Positions 55,217 through 64,000 of a stretch of 64,000 bases of DNA are shown here, piece after piece. The DNA is from Actinomadura rupiterrae (lineage in GTDB: Bacteria > Actinomycetota > Actinomycetes > Streptosporangiales > Streptosporangiaceae). The notes under the pieces are model-generated. The model was not told the origin of the DNA. It saw only the letters and a list, made by a program, of their open reading frames with translations, and searched no databases. Within the stretch, counting starts at the first letter, position 1, and every line of letters begins with the position of its first letter. Both the position numbers and the translations under genes were made by a program. The stretch covers positions 62,001 to 126,000 of the forward strand of contig NZ_JAMZEA010000001.1 in assembly GCF_024172125.1 (NCBI RefSeq). Reading direction: 5' to 3'.

Positions 55217-55246
55217 TTTGGGGTACTCCTCGCGGGACTATGAATC

Positions 55247-56557
55247 TCACTTCCTGCGGCGGCGCGGCCGGGGCAGGCGGGACAGGCGGGACATCACGGG
55301 CACCGAGCCCATCATCACCCTGACCAGGATCATCAGCGCGACGACCGGGGGGACGTACACTAGCCAAGCCGGCGGCCCGGATGAAGAGCTCCCGCTGTTC
55401 CCGGAGGCGTTCTTCGCATTGATACTGGACGGTTTGTCCAGCGCCGGGTCGTGCGTCGGGATCGTATCCCCGGTGCTCTTGCCCTTGTAGGGCTTCTGCG
55501 GAACCGCCCCCGGCACGCGCCCGCCCGGACACGTCGGCGGGGTGGTCACCTTCGGCTGCGGCAGCGGGTACTTGTACTCCAGCGCCGCCTGCGTCTTGAG
55601 CGTGAACATGAACGCCACGTTCAGCACGACCTGGCCCTGGTTCTCGCCGATGACGCCGTTCAGCACGTTCCGCAGCGCGGGCGCGCGGGAGAAGACCTGC
55701 GCGAGATGCTGCAGGATCTGCGGGTCGTACTGCTTCAGGTGCAGCGTCCCGAGGTTGTCGACCATGCAGTCGAAGTCGTCGCCGCTCTTGTCCAGCAGCG
55801 TATTGAACGAGGTCAGCAGGCCCGGCGTCCGGTCCCGCAGCTCGGCCAGTTGACCGCGCATCTGGCTCAGCGCCCCGGTCAGCGTCGCGAGGTTGTCCAC
55901 ACCCTCGCCCAGCGCGCCCCGGTTCTGGTTCAGCACCGTCGAGACCCGGCTCAGATCCTTGACCAGGCCGTCCAGCATCTGGCTGTTCTGCGCGAACGTC
56001 CCGGCCAGCTGGTCGCTGCCCTGGATGATCTGCCGCAGCGAGTCCTGCCGCCCGGACCAGCCCGCCGCCAGCTCGTGCGTGATGATCTTCGCGTCCTCCG
56101 GCTTGATCGCCTTCAGCGTGTTGATCACCGCCGCGAACAGGTCCCCGTACTTGGGCGGGACGCTGGTCTTCTCCTTGGGGATCACCGTCCCCGGACGCAT
56201 CGGCGCCGCGTGCCCCATCCCCGGCGCGGGCGTCAGCTCCACCACCGGCTCGCCGACCGCCGACTTGCGCGCCGCGGCCGCCGTGGACCCCTGCGGGATC
56301 TTCACCCCGCGGTCGATCCCGAGCCGCACGACCACCCGGTCCTTGGCCAGCCTCACCTGCTGGATGTGCCCGACCCGCACCCCGAGGTAGTCCACCTCGA
56401 AGTTGGGGTGCAGCCCCGGCGACGACTCGAACTCGACGGTCAGGTGGTACGGCCGGTCGATCGCGTCGAACCGGACGACGTTGGTGAACGCCCACACCGT
56501 CATGACCACCGCGAGGGCCCCGAACACCCCGAGGTTGATCGCGATCCGCTTGTTCAT
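55247..56557 (-). CDS. mceF: MCE family protein, MceF position
   Basis: The 436-aa protein has an N-terminal membrane anchor, the MCE domain (VEFESSPGLHPNFEVDYLGVRVGHIQQV), long amphipathic helices and a C-terminal hydrophobic segment (WLVYVPPVVALMILVRVMM) with a basic tail. It is the sixth MCE protein of the operon. The MceA-F proteins form a hexameric tube that carries lipids across the envelope. ATG at 56557 overlaps mceE by ATGA. Confidence 0.93.
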   Translation of the reverse strand: MNKRIAINLGVFGALAVVMTVWAFTNVVRFDAIDRPYHLTVEFESSPGLHPNFEVDYLGVRVGHIQQVRLAKDRVVVRLGIDRGVKIPQGSTAAAARKSAVGEPVVELTPAPGMGHAAPMRPGTVIPKEKTSVPPKYGDLFAAVINTLKAIKPEDAKIITHELAAGWSGRQDSLRQIIQGSDQLAGTFAQNSQMLDGLVKDLSRVSTVLNQNRGALGEGVDNLATLTGALSQMRGQLAELRDRTPGLLTSFNTLLDKSGDDFDCMVDNLGTLHLKQYDPQILQHLAQVFSRAPALRNVLNGVIGENQGQVVLNVAFMFTLKTQAALEYKYPLPQPKVTTPPTCPGGRVPGAVPQKPYKGKSTGDTIPTHDPALDKPSSINAKNASGNSGSSSSGPPAWLVYVPPVVALMILVRVMMGSVPVMSRLSRLPRPRRRRK

Positions 56558-57699
56558 CGGGGCGGCTCCAGGAGGGAGTCGAGGTTGGGGAAGGTGTCGC
56601 GGGCCTTGGGCGGGAGGGGGTTGGACGCCTTGGGCTTCTTGCCGCCGCCGGAGCCGCCGGAGCCGCCACCGCCGCCCAGGCCGGGGAGGACGGGAGTGCC
56701 GTCCGGCCAGACGAGGCGGAGGACGGGGTACATCATCAGCGAGCCGTCGTAGCTGGCCAGCGGGAGCTTCTTCTCGAAGGCGACCAGGCCGTTGACGAGG
56801 TTGGTGAGGCGGGTGCGGTCGCTGCCGAGCTGCGCGACGATCGGGTCCACGTCGTTGAGGAGGCGGCGGAAGGTGGCGACGCGTCCGGCGAGGACCTTGT
56901 CGTTCAGCTCGGCCGCCGCGTAGGTGAGCCGGTCGATCGTCTTGAGGATCTTGTCCTTGTCCTTGTTGAGCAGGTCGGTGGTCTTGGCGATCTCGACGGG
57001 GGCCTGGCCGAGGGCGTCCTTGCCGGCCGCGAGGGAGCGGCCGAGGCGGGCGAACTGGTCGATCGACTCGCCCAGCTCCGCGCGCTGGTCGGCGAAGAGC
57101 TTCACCAGGTCGCCGGTCTGCTTCACGGTCTTGTTGAGCTTGTGGCCCTGGCCGTCCAGGGCTTGGGCGCCCGCGTTGACGATGGTCGCGACGTCGTTGC
57201 CCGCCAGGGACTTCAGCAGCGGGCCCGTCTGCCCGACGACCTGCTCGAACGCGGGCTGGACGGTCGCGTCCTGGATGCGGGCGCCGTTGGCGAGGAACGG
57301 TCCCTGGTTCATGCTGCCGCCCGGCGGCAGGATCATGTCCACGTAGTTCTCGCCGAGCAGCGACGTCACCTTGATCTCGGCACGGGTGCCCTGCGGCAGG
57401 TGGTACTTGTCGAGGATGGCCATGGTGACCTTGGCCTTGTAGCCCTCGCGCTTCACCGAGAGCACCGTGCCGATCTTCACGTCCGACATCTGGACGCTGT
57501 GCCCGGCGACAAGGCCCTGCGCGTCGTCGAACACCGCGGTCAGGTGCACCTTGCCTTTAGGCGCGCCGAACGTCTGGAACGAACAGCCGGTCAGCGCCAG
57601 CGTCAGGGTCAGCAGCAGCACCGCCAGCGACCGTCCGCGCATCCGCGGCTTCCCTGCGCCCATCCGCGGCCTCTCCATGCGCATCCTCTGCGGGAGCAT
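56554..57699 (-). CDS. mceE: MCE family lipoprotein, MceE position
   Basis: The 381-aa protein has a lipoprotein signal with LTLALTGCS (Cys about 38), then the MCE domain (VHLTAVFDDAQGLVAGHSVQMSDVKIGTVLSV) and long helices, ending in a Gly-rich linker and Pro/Lys tail. MceE is the lipoprotein (LprK-like) of mycobacterial mce operons. Start codons at residues 1, 6, 8, 13 and 20 are possible; I used the ATG at 57699 because it abuts the mceD stop. Confidence 0.92.
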   Translation of the reverse strand: MLPQRMRMERPRMGAGKPRMRGRSLAVLLLTLTLALTGCSFQTFGAPKGKVHLTAVFDDAQGLVAGHSVQMSDVKIGTVLSVKREGYKAKVTMAILDKYHLPQGTRAEIKVTSLLGENYVDMILPPGGSMNQGPFLANGARIQDATVQPAFEQVVGQTGPLLKSLAGNDVATIVNAGAQALDGQGHKLNKTVKQTGDLVKLFADQRAELGESIDQFARLGRSLAAGKDALGQAPVEIAKTTDLLNKDKDKILKTIDRLTYAAAELNDKVLAGRVATFRRLLNDVDPIVAQLGSDRTRLTNLVNGLVAFEKKLPLASYDGSLMMYPVLRLVWPDGTPVLPGLGGGGGSGGSGGGKKPKASNPLPPKARDTFPNLDSLLEPPR

Positions 57700-58778
57700 C
57701 AGTGGCCTCCGGTGAGGTTGCCCGAGCCCGGCCACGGGCAGTTGGAGTTCGGTTTCGGCAGCGGGCACCCGACGTTGTCGTCGCGCAGGATCGACTTCAG
57801 CCAGGTCCGCAGGAACGCGTCGGTGGCGACCCGGATCTGCAGCGACTTGTTCTTGGGGTTGTAGCCGTTGATCAACGCGCCGCTCAGCGCGGGCAGCGCC
57901 CGGACCAGCTGCGCCAGCCGGGACGCGTTGCCCTTGAGGATCAGCGCGACGCGGGTGAGGACGGCCAGGTCGCCCGGCAGCTGCCCCTGGTACTTGTCCA
58001 GCAGCTTCTTGCCGTTGCGGGACAGGTCGACCAGGCCGTCCACCAGGTCCTGGATCTCGCCGCGCTCGCCGGCCAAGACGCGGCTGGCGGTGCTGAAGTC
58101 CTGGATCATCTCGCCGAGCACCTGCTCCCGGCCCCGGACGACCCCGGCGAGCCGGTGCAGGTTGGCCGCGACGGCGATCAGGTTCTTGTCCTGCCCGGCG
58201 ACGTTCTGGACGAGCCGGGCGCTCTCCTCCAGCGTCGCGTTGAACGTCCGGCCGTTGCCGTTGAAGGAGTTCGCGGCCTGGTCGAGCGCGGGCTGGACCT
58301 TGGTCGGGTCGAGCGCCTTGGCGAGGTTGGTGAAGGAGTTCAGCGCGTCGTCCACCTCGACGGGGACGCTCGTCCGCTCGATCGGGATGACGTTCGAGGT
58401 CTCCTTCGGCTCGCCCGGCTTCCACGCGGGATGCAGGACGAGGTTGCGCTCGCCGACCAGGTTCAGCGGGACGATCGACGCCTGCACGCCCTGCGGCAGC
58501 GGGACGTCCCGGGCGATGTGGAAGCGGACCCTGATCCGGTCGCCCTCGGACTGGACGGAGTCGACCGACCCGACGTCCGCGCCCATGACCTTGACCTTGG
58601 ACTGCTTGTAGAAGGAGCGGGCCTTCGGCAGGTAGACGGTCATCTCGCGGTCGCCGCCGCCCCCGACCGGGGACAGCGAGCAGCCGCCGAGGACGGCCGC
58701 GAGCGCGACGCAGGCGGCGACCAGGGCCTTCCTGCTCACCCGCGCGCCCCCGACGAGCGCGCGTCTGCTGCGGGTCAT
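57699..58778 (-). CDS. mceD: MCE family lipoprotein, MceD position
   Basis: The 359-aa protein also has a lipoprotein signal (VALAAVLGGCS, Cys about 33), then the MCE domain (MTVYLPKARSFYKQSKVKVMGADVGSVDSV) and helical region, ending with three Cys (GCPLPKPNSNCPW). In mycobacteria only MceE is a lipoprotein, so two adjacent lipidated members are a difference. Joined to neighbours by TGATG overlaps on both sides. Confidence 0.92.
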   Translation of the reverse strand: MTRSRRALVGGARVSRKALVAACVALAAVLGGCSLSPVGGGGDREMTVYLPKARSFYKQSKVKVMGADVGSVDSVQSEGDRIRVRFHIARDVPLPQGVQASIVPLNLVGERNLVLHPAWKPGEPKETSNVIPIERTSVPVEVDDALNSFTNLAKALDPTKVQPALDQAANSFNGNGRTFNATLEESARLVQNVAGQDKNLIAVAANLHRLAGVVRGREQVLGEMIQDFSTASRVLAGERGEIQDLVDGLVDLSRNGKKLLDKYQGQLPGDLAVLTRVALILKGNASRLAQLVRALPALSGALINGYNPKNKSLQIRVATDAFLRTWLKSILRDDNVGCPLPKPNSNCPWPGSGNLTGGH

Positions 58779-59842
58779 CAGTTGCCGCCCCCTTGCGCGC
58801 CGGTCCGGTCGGCGGGTTTGCCGCCGGGCGGGTTGATGCGGGTGGAGATCGGGCCGTCCGGCTGGAGCGGGCCGAGGCCGGACAGCACGCCCTCGATCCA
58901 CTTGCCGTTGCCCTGCACGCCAGCGACGCCCTCGAAGGTGGGGCCGAGCAGCGAGAAGTCGGTGTTCAGGACGTCCATGTTGGGCGCGAGCCGGGTGGTC
59001 AGCAGGTGCAGGTTGTCCAGGAGCGTGTCGAGCTGCTTCTGGTTGCGGGAGATCGTGTTGGACAGCGTCCGGACGGTCCGGCTGCCCTGCCCGATCGTCG
59101 CGGCGAGCTGGTCGCGGCGCTCGACGAGGACGCGCAGCAGGATCCGGCTGTTGTCGATGATCTCCTTGAGCTGCCCCTCCTTCGCGGCGAGCGTCGAGGT
59201 GATCGTCTTGGAGCCCTCGATCAGCTTCTCGACCTCGGGATAGGAGTCGTTCAGCGCCCGCGAGAGCGACTGGACGTTGCGGAGCATCTCGTTCAGCTTC
59301 GCCGCGTTCGGCGAGTGGATCTTCGACATCTCGGCGAGCAGCTTGTCGATCGACTTCTCGTCCAGCTTGCCGATGATGTTCTGGGCGCCTTGCAGCGCGT
59401 CCGGGACGGTGAAGGGGACCTGGGTGCGCTCCAGCGGGATGCGGCGGCGCGACTCGGGCACACTCGCCATGTAGGGGTGCGCGACCGGGCCGCTGAGCCG
59501 CAGGTAGCGCCCGCCGAGCAGGGTCGTCGTCTCGATCGCGGCGCGCGTGTCGGGGCCGAGGTCGATGCCCTTGTTGACATGCCAGGTGATGATGACGGTG
59601 CCGGTCTTGAAGCTCGGCCGGACGCCCGTCACGCGCCCTGCCTTGACGCCCGCGACCCGGACGTCCTGCCCGGCCTTGATCCCGGCGGTGTCGGCGAACA
59701 CGCCGCTCATCGTGTAGCCCTGGTCGAACAGGTGCAGCTGGCCGACGGCGAACGCGAACACGCAGCCCGCGCCGACTACGGCGAGCGTGCCGACGGCGAC
59801 GAGCTTCTGGTTGACGTCGCGCAGCGAGGGGAACAGCGGCAT
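58778..59842 (-). CDS. mceC: MCE family protein, MceC position
   Basis: The 354-aa protein has an N-terminal membrane helix (LVAVGTLAVVGAGCVFAFAVG), the MCE domain (YTMSGVFADTAGIKAGQDVRVAGVKAGRVTGV) and long helices (IDNSRILLRVLVERRDQL). The C-terminus is short and Gly/Pro-rich. It starts 3 bp after the mceB stop. Confidence 0.93.
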   Translation of the reverse strand: MPLFPSLRDVNQKLVAVGTLAVVGAGCVFAFAVGQLHLFDQGYTMSGVFADTAGIKAGQDVRVAGVKAGRVTGVRPSFKTGTVIITWHVNKGIDLGPDTRAAIETTTLLGGRYLRLSGPVAHPYMASVPESRRRIPLERTQVPFTVPDALQGAQNIIGKLDEKSIDKLLAEMSKIHSPNAAKLNEMLRNVQSLSRALNDSYPEVEKLIEGSKTITSTLAAKEGQLKEIIDNSRILLRVLVERRDQLAATIGQGSRTVRTLSNTISRNQKQLDTLLDNLHLLTTRLAPNMDVLNTDFSLLGPTFEGVAGVQGNGKWIEGVLSGLGPLQPDGPISTRINPPGGKPADRTGAQGGGN

Positions 59843-59845
59843 CGG

Positions 59846-60913
59846 TCACCGCCCCCCGTTGAGGATCGACTTGAGCTTGGCGAGGTCCTGCTGGGACGGC
59901 CCGTTGTTCGGCTCGTTCGGCAGCCGCATCGGGAACGGGCAGGGTCCCTCGACGAGGTTCAGGCACATCACGTCGGTGCGCAGGAAGTGGCCGCCGTTGG
60001 TGGCGGCGAACAGCTGCCGGAGCGGGATCGGCAGGTTCTGCACCATCTTTTCGAGCTGGTCGACGTTGATCCGGAACGTGTCGCTGAACTTGCCGAGGTT
60101 GTCGATGATCCGGGCGAGCTGCGCGTCGTTGCCGCCGAGCACCGCGTTGAGGTTGGTGGTCACCCCGGACACCTGGACCACGGCGTTGTCGAGCACCTGC
60201 CGGTTGTCGGCGAAGACCTTGGCGAGGTCGCGCAGGTTGTCGACGCTGGTCGCGATCTGCCGGTCCCGGACGGCGACCGCGTCGGTCACCGCCGAGTAGT
60301 CCTTGATCATCTGCTGGATCGTCTGCTTGCGCGAGCCGAACGTCTGCAGCAGCCCGTCCAGGTTGGTGATCATCGTGTTGATGGACGCCTCGTTGCCGTC
60401 CAGGGCCTGGGAGAGCGCGAACAGGATCCGGTTCAGCTGGTTCGGGTCCAGGTTGTTGGTCAGCGGTTGGAGCGCGTTGACGATCTCGCCGAGGTCCACG
60501 ACCGAGCGGGTATGCGGGACGCGGTCGCCGCCGTGCAGCATGCCGCGGCTCTGCCCCGGCTCCAGGTACACCACCCGCTGCCCGAGGACGTTGCGCCAGC
60601 GGATCGCGGCGGTCGAGTCGTCGGGGAGCTTGACGTCCTTGTCGACGGCCATCCCGACCACGGCCCGGCCCTGCTTGACCTTGATGCTCCTCACCTGGCC
60701 GACCGGGGTACCGGCGATCTTCACCTGGTCGCCGGTCAGCAGCCCGGTGACGTCGTCGAACTGCGCGGTCAGCTTGTACCGGTCGTTGAAGCTGGTGCCG
60801 AGGATCTGCTGGCCGATGAAGAACGTCAGCATCCCGGTCACCACCACGAACGCCAGGAACTTGGCGGTGGTGACGTAGTCGGGGCCGCGCGCGGCCTTGC
60901 GGCGTGGGCTCAC
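59846..60913 (-). CDS. mceB: MCE family protein, MceB position
   Basis: The 355-aa protein has an N-terminal anchor (FLAFVVVTGMLTFFIGQQILG), the MCE domain (YKLTAQFDDVTGLLTGDQVKIAGTPVGQVRSI) and helices with a conserved Cys pair near the end (MCLNLVEGPCPF). GTG start at 60913 overlaps the mceA stop by GTGA. Confidence 0.93.
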   Translation of the reverse strand: MSPRRKAARGPDYVTTAKFLAFVVVTGMLTFFIGQQILGTSFNDRYKLTAQFDDVTGLLTGDQVKIAGTPVGQVRSIKVKQGRAVVGMAVDKDVKLPDDSTAAIRWRNVLGQRVVYLEPGQSRGMLHGGDRVPHTRSVVDLGEIVNALQPLTNNLDPNQLNRILFALSQALDGNEASINTMITNLDGLLQTFGSRKQTIQQMIKDYSAVTDAVAVRDRQIATSVDNLRDLAKVFADNRQVLDNAVVQVSGVTTNLNAVLGGNDAQLARIIDNLGKFSDTFRINVDQLEKMVQNLPIPLRQLFAATNGGHFLRTDVMCLNLVEGPCPFPMRLPNEPNNGPSQQDLAKLKSILNGGR

Positions 60914-62001
60914 GGTCGCATCACCCTGGTGAGCCCGTCGTTCGGCTGGTTCACGTTGGCCTTCTGGTCGAACATCGTGGTCTTCGGCGCCGCCGGGCAC
61001 ACGTCCACGAACAGCTTGCAGAGGTCGAGCGGGAGCGGTCCGACCACGTTGGCGATCATCGTCCCGTTCGGGCCGGGGACCTTGATGACCTTCACGAGCA
61101 GGGTGAAGAAGCCGTTCAGGTCGTCCAGCAGGACCGGGAGGTTCTTCTGCTGCCCGTGGACGACGTGCGCGGCGTCGCCCGCGCCGTCGATGAGGTTGCC
61201 GATGTTGCCGCCGTGGTCGCGCAGCGAGGTCCCGACGCGGTCGGTGAGCTCGCTCGTGCCGTCCAGGATCTGGTTGACCTTGTCCGGCTTGCCGTAGATG
61301 ACGGGCGAGACGTTGTTGACGTCGCCGACGATCTGGTTCACCGTCCCGCCGCGCGAGGCGAGCGTCGGGGCGAGCCCGGCGACGTTGTCCATGATGCTCT
61401 TGAGCTGCGCCCTGTCCTGGTCGGTCGCGTCGATGACCTTCGCGCCGTTCGACAGCGCGCGGCGGAGCGCGGGGCCCTGGCCGTCCAGGCCGGCGGAGAA
61501 GGTGTGCAGGATGGTCGCCAGCTCGTCCGGGTTGATGGCCTTGGTGAGCTTGTAGGTCGGCCACGCCGTCTCGGACAGCTCGACCGGGTCCTTGCCCTGC
61601 CCGAGGTCGCTGTTGTTCTTCAGGTACGGGCCGGTGGTCTCCTTCGCGCCGAGGTCCAGGATCAGGTCCTTCGGCCCGAACACCGACACCGGCTCGATCC
61701 GCGCGGTCGTCGTCTGCGCGAGCTTCACGCCCTTGTCGACGCGCACCCGGACGGTCACCCGGCCGTCCTTGTCGAGCTTCACCTTCTGGACGGTCCCGAC
61801 CGTGATCCCGCGGATCTTCACGTCCGACTTGCCGGGGTCCAGGCCCTGGCCCGCGCGGTGGAACTCGGCCGTGTAGTACGTCGAGCCGCCGTTGGACGGC
61901 GTCGCGCCGAGCACCAGCGCGGCGACCGCGGCGGCGAGCGCGCCGGCCCCCGCGACGCCGAACAGCGTCCGGGTCCGGCCGGAGAGGGTCTCTTCGCTCA
62001 T
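60910..62001 (-). CDS. mceA: MCE family protein, MceA position
   Basis: The 363-aa protein has an N-terminal anchor (GVAGAGALAAAVAALVLGA), the MCE domain (YYTAEFHRAGQGLDPGKSDVKIRGITVGTVQKV) and a helical region with a Cys pair (LCKLFVDVC). It is the first MCE protein after the permeases and overlaps yrbE-B by ATGA. It is expected to sit in the same lipid-transfer tube as MceB-F. Confidence 0.93.
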   Translation of the reverse strand: MSEETLSGRTRTLFGVAGAGALAAAVAALVLGATPSNGGSTYYTAEFHRAGQGLDPGKSDVKIRGITVGTVQKVKLDKDGRVTVRVRVDKGVKLAQTTTARIEPVSVFGPKDLILDLGAKETTGPYLKNNSDLGQGKDPVELSETAWPTYKLTKAINPDELATILHTFSAGLDGQGPALRRALSNGAKVIDATDQDRAQLKSIMDNVAGLAPTLASRGGTVNQIVGDVNNVSPVIYGKPDKVNQILDGTSELTDRVGTSLRDHGGNIGNLIDGAGDAAHVVHGQQKNLPVLLDDLNGFFTLLVKVIKVPGPNGTMIANVVGPLPLDLCKLFVDVCPAAPKTTMFDQKANVNQPNDGLTRVMRP

Positions 62002-62852
62002 CCGGTCAGCCTCACCGTGCCGCCGTGGCCCCAGAAGATGTAGCTGAGCACCAGGTTCATCAGGATCATCAGGATCGTCGACTCCCGGATCGCGCGCCCG
62101 GCCGCGACGCCCACGCCCACCGGCCCTCCGGCCGCGTAGTAGCCGCGGTAGCAATGCACGAACATCACGATGAACGCGAAGATCGCCACCTTGATCACGC
62201 TGTACAGCACGTCGATCGGCGGCAGGTACAGATGGAAGTAGTAGTCGTAGATGCCGGGCGACAGCCCGTAGACGGAGACGGAGATGAACCGCGTCGCCCA
62301 GAACGCCATGAACAGCGACACCAGGTAGAGCGGGACGAGGGCGATGACGCCGGCCGCCACGCGCGTGCACACGAGGTAGACCAGCGAGTTGATGCCCATG
62401 ACCTCCAGCGCGTCGATCTCCTCGGAGATCCGCATCGCGCCGATCTCGGCGGTGAAGCTCGTCCCGACCTGCGCGACCAGCGCGACCCCGGCGATGATCG
62501 GGGTGACCTCGCGGACGTTGGAGTAGGACGCGACCAGGCCCGTGAACGCCTCCGCGCCGATGCGTTCCAGGCCCGGGTAGCCCTGCTGGCCGACGATCGC
62601 GCCGGTGGCCAGCGACATGGTGGCGATCACGAAGATCATGCCGCCGCCGATCACCAGCGCGCCGACGCCGACCGTGATGTCGCTGACCTGCTTGGCCAGC
62701 GTCCGGCCGTACTTGCGCCGCAGGATGATGTCGAACAGCAGCCCGTACAGCACCCGGCCGAGGAAGATCGGCAGGTTGAACGAAACGGCCATGCCCGCCG
62801 TCCGGCCGCGCACCGCGCGGCCGATCCGCCGGACCGGTGAGATGGCGACCAT
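61998..62852 (-). CDS. MlaE/YrbE-type ABC permease, second copy
   Basis: The 284-aa protein has five to six membrane helices and the MlaE family signature AEIGAMRISEEIDALEVMGINSLVYLV with the conserved EIDALEVMGI coupling helix. The two YrbE proteins form the inner-membrane permease of the Mce lipid importer, energised by an MceG ATPase that is usually encoded elsewhere and is not in the window. GAGG lies about 7 nt before the ATG. Confidence 0.94.
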   Translation of the reverse strand: MVAISPVRRIGRAVRGRTAGMAVSFNLPIFLGRVLYGLLFDIILRRKYGRTLAKQVSDITVGVGALVIGGGMIFVIATMSLATGAIVGQQGYPGLERIGAEAFTGLVASYSNVREVTPIIAGVALVAQVGTSFTAEIGAMRISEEIDALEVMGINSLVYLVCTRVAAGVIALVPLYLVSLFMAFWATRFISVSVYGLSPGIYDYYFHLYLPPIDVLYSVIKVAIFAFIVMFVHCYRGYYAAGGPVGVGVAAGRAIRESTILMILMNLVLSYIFWGHGGTVRLTG

Positions 62853-62925
62853 TCAGAACCTCGGGGGGATCATGCAGAACCTCGGGACCTCGGGGGCGGT
62901 TCGGGGGGGCTCGGGAGCGGGGGTT

Positions 62926-63729
62926 TCAGAACCTTGGCGGGAAGAGGACCTGGTAGATCGTCGTAAGGACGTAGTTGGACGCGAACACCACGATCGAGGT
63001 GACCACGACCGCCCGGTTCACCGCCCGGCCGACGCCGACCGGGCCGTAGTCGCAGTTCATGCCCATGTAGCAGGCGACCGCGGCGGCGATGAAGCCGAAC
63101 ACCCACGCCTTGAACAGCGTGATCATCAGGTCCGGGAACTGGAGCAGCGTGGTCGCGCCGTCGAAGAACGCGCCGGGGCTGACCCCCTGCTGGATGACGT
63201 TGAAGTAGTAGCCGCCCAGCGTCCCGGCGAGGATCACCACCGAGGCGAGCAGGAGCGAGACCGTGCTGGCCGCCCACAGCCTGGGGGTGACCAGGCGGTG
63301 GATCGGGTTGATGCCCATGACCTCCATGGCCGCGAGCTCGTCGCGGATGTTGCGCGCGCCCATGTCGGAGGTGATGGCCGAGCCGCCGACACCGGACACC
63401 AGCAGCGCCGCGGCGAGCGGCGCGACCTGCTGGACCATCGCGGCGATCAGCAGCGCCCCGGTCGCCGACGCGGCGCCGAGCTGCCGGGCGATGTCCCCCA
63501 CCTGGAGCGAGATCGTCGCGCCGAGCGGGATGGCGATGAGCATGACGGGGACGGACGTGACGCGGGCGAGGAACCAGCACTGCTCGATGAACTCGCCCCA
63601 CCACTGCCGCACGTCCCAGGTGCGGCGGATGCCTTCGAGGAACGTGACGCACATCAGGCCGGTCTCGTCCAGCGCCCGGGCGGCGCGGCGGCGGGCGAGG
63701 TCCGGCACGGCGGTGAGGCTCAGGGCCAT
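62926..63729 (-). CDS. MlaE/YrbE-type ABC permease, first copy
   Basis: The 267-aa protein has the MlaE signature SDMGARNIRDELAAMEVMGINPIHRLV and five to six helices, ending VLFPPRF. It leads the mce operon. The ATG at 63729 overlaps a small ORF (63720-63962) by 10 bp; the frame is open further upstream through repeats (to 63978), but family length favours 63729. A 73-bp gap with short CTCGGG repeats separates it from the next permease. Confidence 0.93.
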   Translation of the reverse strand: MALSLTAVPDLARRRAARALDETGLMCVTFLEGIRRTWDVRQWWGEFIEQCWFLARVTSVPVMLIAIPLGATISLQVGDIARQLGAASATGALLIAAMVQQVAPLAAALLVSGVGGSAITSDMGARNIRDELAAMEVMGINPIHRLVTPRLWAASTVSLLLASVVILAGTLGGYYFNVIQQGVSPGAFFDGATTLLQFPDLMITLFKAWVFGFIAAAVACYMGMNCDYGPVGVGRAVNRAVVVTSIVVFASNYVLTTIYQVLFPPRF

Positions 63730-63962
63730 CTCGCCCCCGGGGGTTCGGGGCGACGGAGCATGCGTGCCTCCTGGGGTGTTCGGACGGTGGCGGCCGTCCG
63801 CTGGAGCGCAGTGTCGTTCCGGTCGTGCGACTGGTCGTTCAGGTCGTGCGGTCGATCGTTCGGGTCGTGCAGTTGGTCGTTCCGGTCGTGCAGCAGGTCG
63901 TTCGGGTCGTGCGCTTGCTCGCGGTACTCGTCGTACAGCACACGGGTGGCAGCCAGCATCAC
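63720..63962 (-). CDS. Possible 80-aa leader protein with HDxND heptad repeats
   Basis: The ORF has five seven-residue repeats of the type HDPNDLL / HDRNDQL / HDLNDQS at residues about 17-52, encoded by the 21-bp array below. It ends 10 bp inside the first mce permease gene. His, Asp and Asn make up most of the repeat, which could bind metal. No ribosome site is obvious, and the frame may just reflect a 21-bp repeat that keeps phase. I do not recognise a family. Confidence 0.3.
   Translation of the reverse strand: MMLAATRVLYDEYREQAHDPNDLLHDRNDQLHDPNDRPHDLNDQSHDRNDTALQRTAATVRTPQEARMLRRPEPPGARWP
63813..63917. repeat. 21-bp tandem repeat, five copies, upstream of the mce operon
   Basis: Five contiguous 21-mers of the type GTCGTTCCGGTCGTGCGACTG lie in the leader/promoter region of the mce operon. 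They differ from each other at 3-7 positions. Confidence 0.9.
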
Positions 63963-64000
63963 ATGGACACACCGGCACCGCCTGTGATCTGGAGCACTCT

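Overview
The window is very GC-rich, protein-dense DNA from a filamentous or multicellular actinomycete. A conservon (cvnA-E), a complete mce operon, a family 2B encapsulin locus, a WS/DGAT acyltransferase, a mycothiol-type isomerase and a DtxR/IdeR-type iron box point to Actinomycetota, most likely the Streptosporangiales/Thermomonosporaceae (Actinomadura-like). That placement is inference from gene content. I see no tRNA, rRNA, CRISPR array, insertion sequence or prophage.

Layout. 1-3.7 kb (minus): a truncated secreted phospholipase C-type phosphoesterase, then the iron genes efeO and efeB with a His-rich 64-codon ORF fitted between them by 4-base overlaps on both sides; efeU is not present. 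4-9.6 kb (plus): a five-gene conservon (kinase-like CvnA with a long repetitive tail, roadblock CvnB, DUF742 CvnC, small GTPase CvnD, P450 CvnE without EXXR). 9.6-13.5 kb: a dispersed repeat, an 87-bp tandem array, a second P450 divergent from a 47-aa peptide gene with a DasR-type palindrome between them, and a beta-helix membrane protein. 13.5-18.7 kb: repeat arrays, a GT-B-type transferase, and a divergent pair made of a STAND (NB-ARC/TPR) protein and a small Bell-like protein that share a RHIM-like amyloid motif. 18.7-31 kb: two ABC export systems, one beside a two-component system, with lipase, quinone reductase, VOC, phosphotransferase and NUDIX genes.

31-37.7 kb: a divergent isomerase/AraC pair, a second copy of the dispersed repeat, and an operon of two family 2B encapsulin shell genes followed by a polyprenyl diphosphate synthase cargo gene. 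38-49.8 kb: lpdA, a DDAH-like hydrolase, a tyrosine phosphatase, a Ser/Thr kinase with a lectin-like ectodomain, WS/DGAT, ung, a PlsC acyltransferase and an AAA ATPase. 49.8-50.8 kb: about 1 kb without genes that holds at least ten consecutive hairpins with different stems but nearly the same CCCCCG(A) loop, followed by a 123-nt rod-like hairpin. 50.8-54 kb: a DUF2470 protein and stand-alone rpsD around an iron box, a TauD-type dioxygenase and a small secreted protein. 54-64 kb (minus): yrbE-A, yrbE-B, mceA-F and an Mce-associated protein.

The two strongest candidates for unusual biology are the STAND/Bell amyloid-signalling pair (15.5-18.5 kb) and the CCCCCG-loop hairpin array (49.9-50.5 kb). 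A further theme is that short tandem repeats are everywhere; in at least five genes the repeat unit includes the gene's own stop codon, so the 3' end has been copied in tandem downstream.
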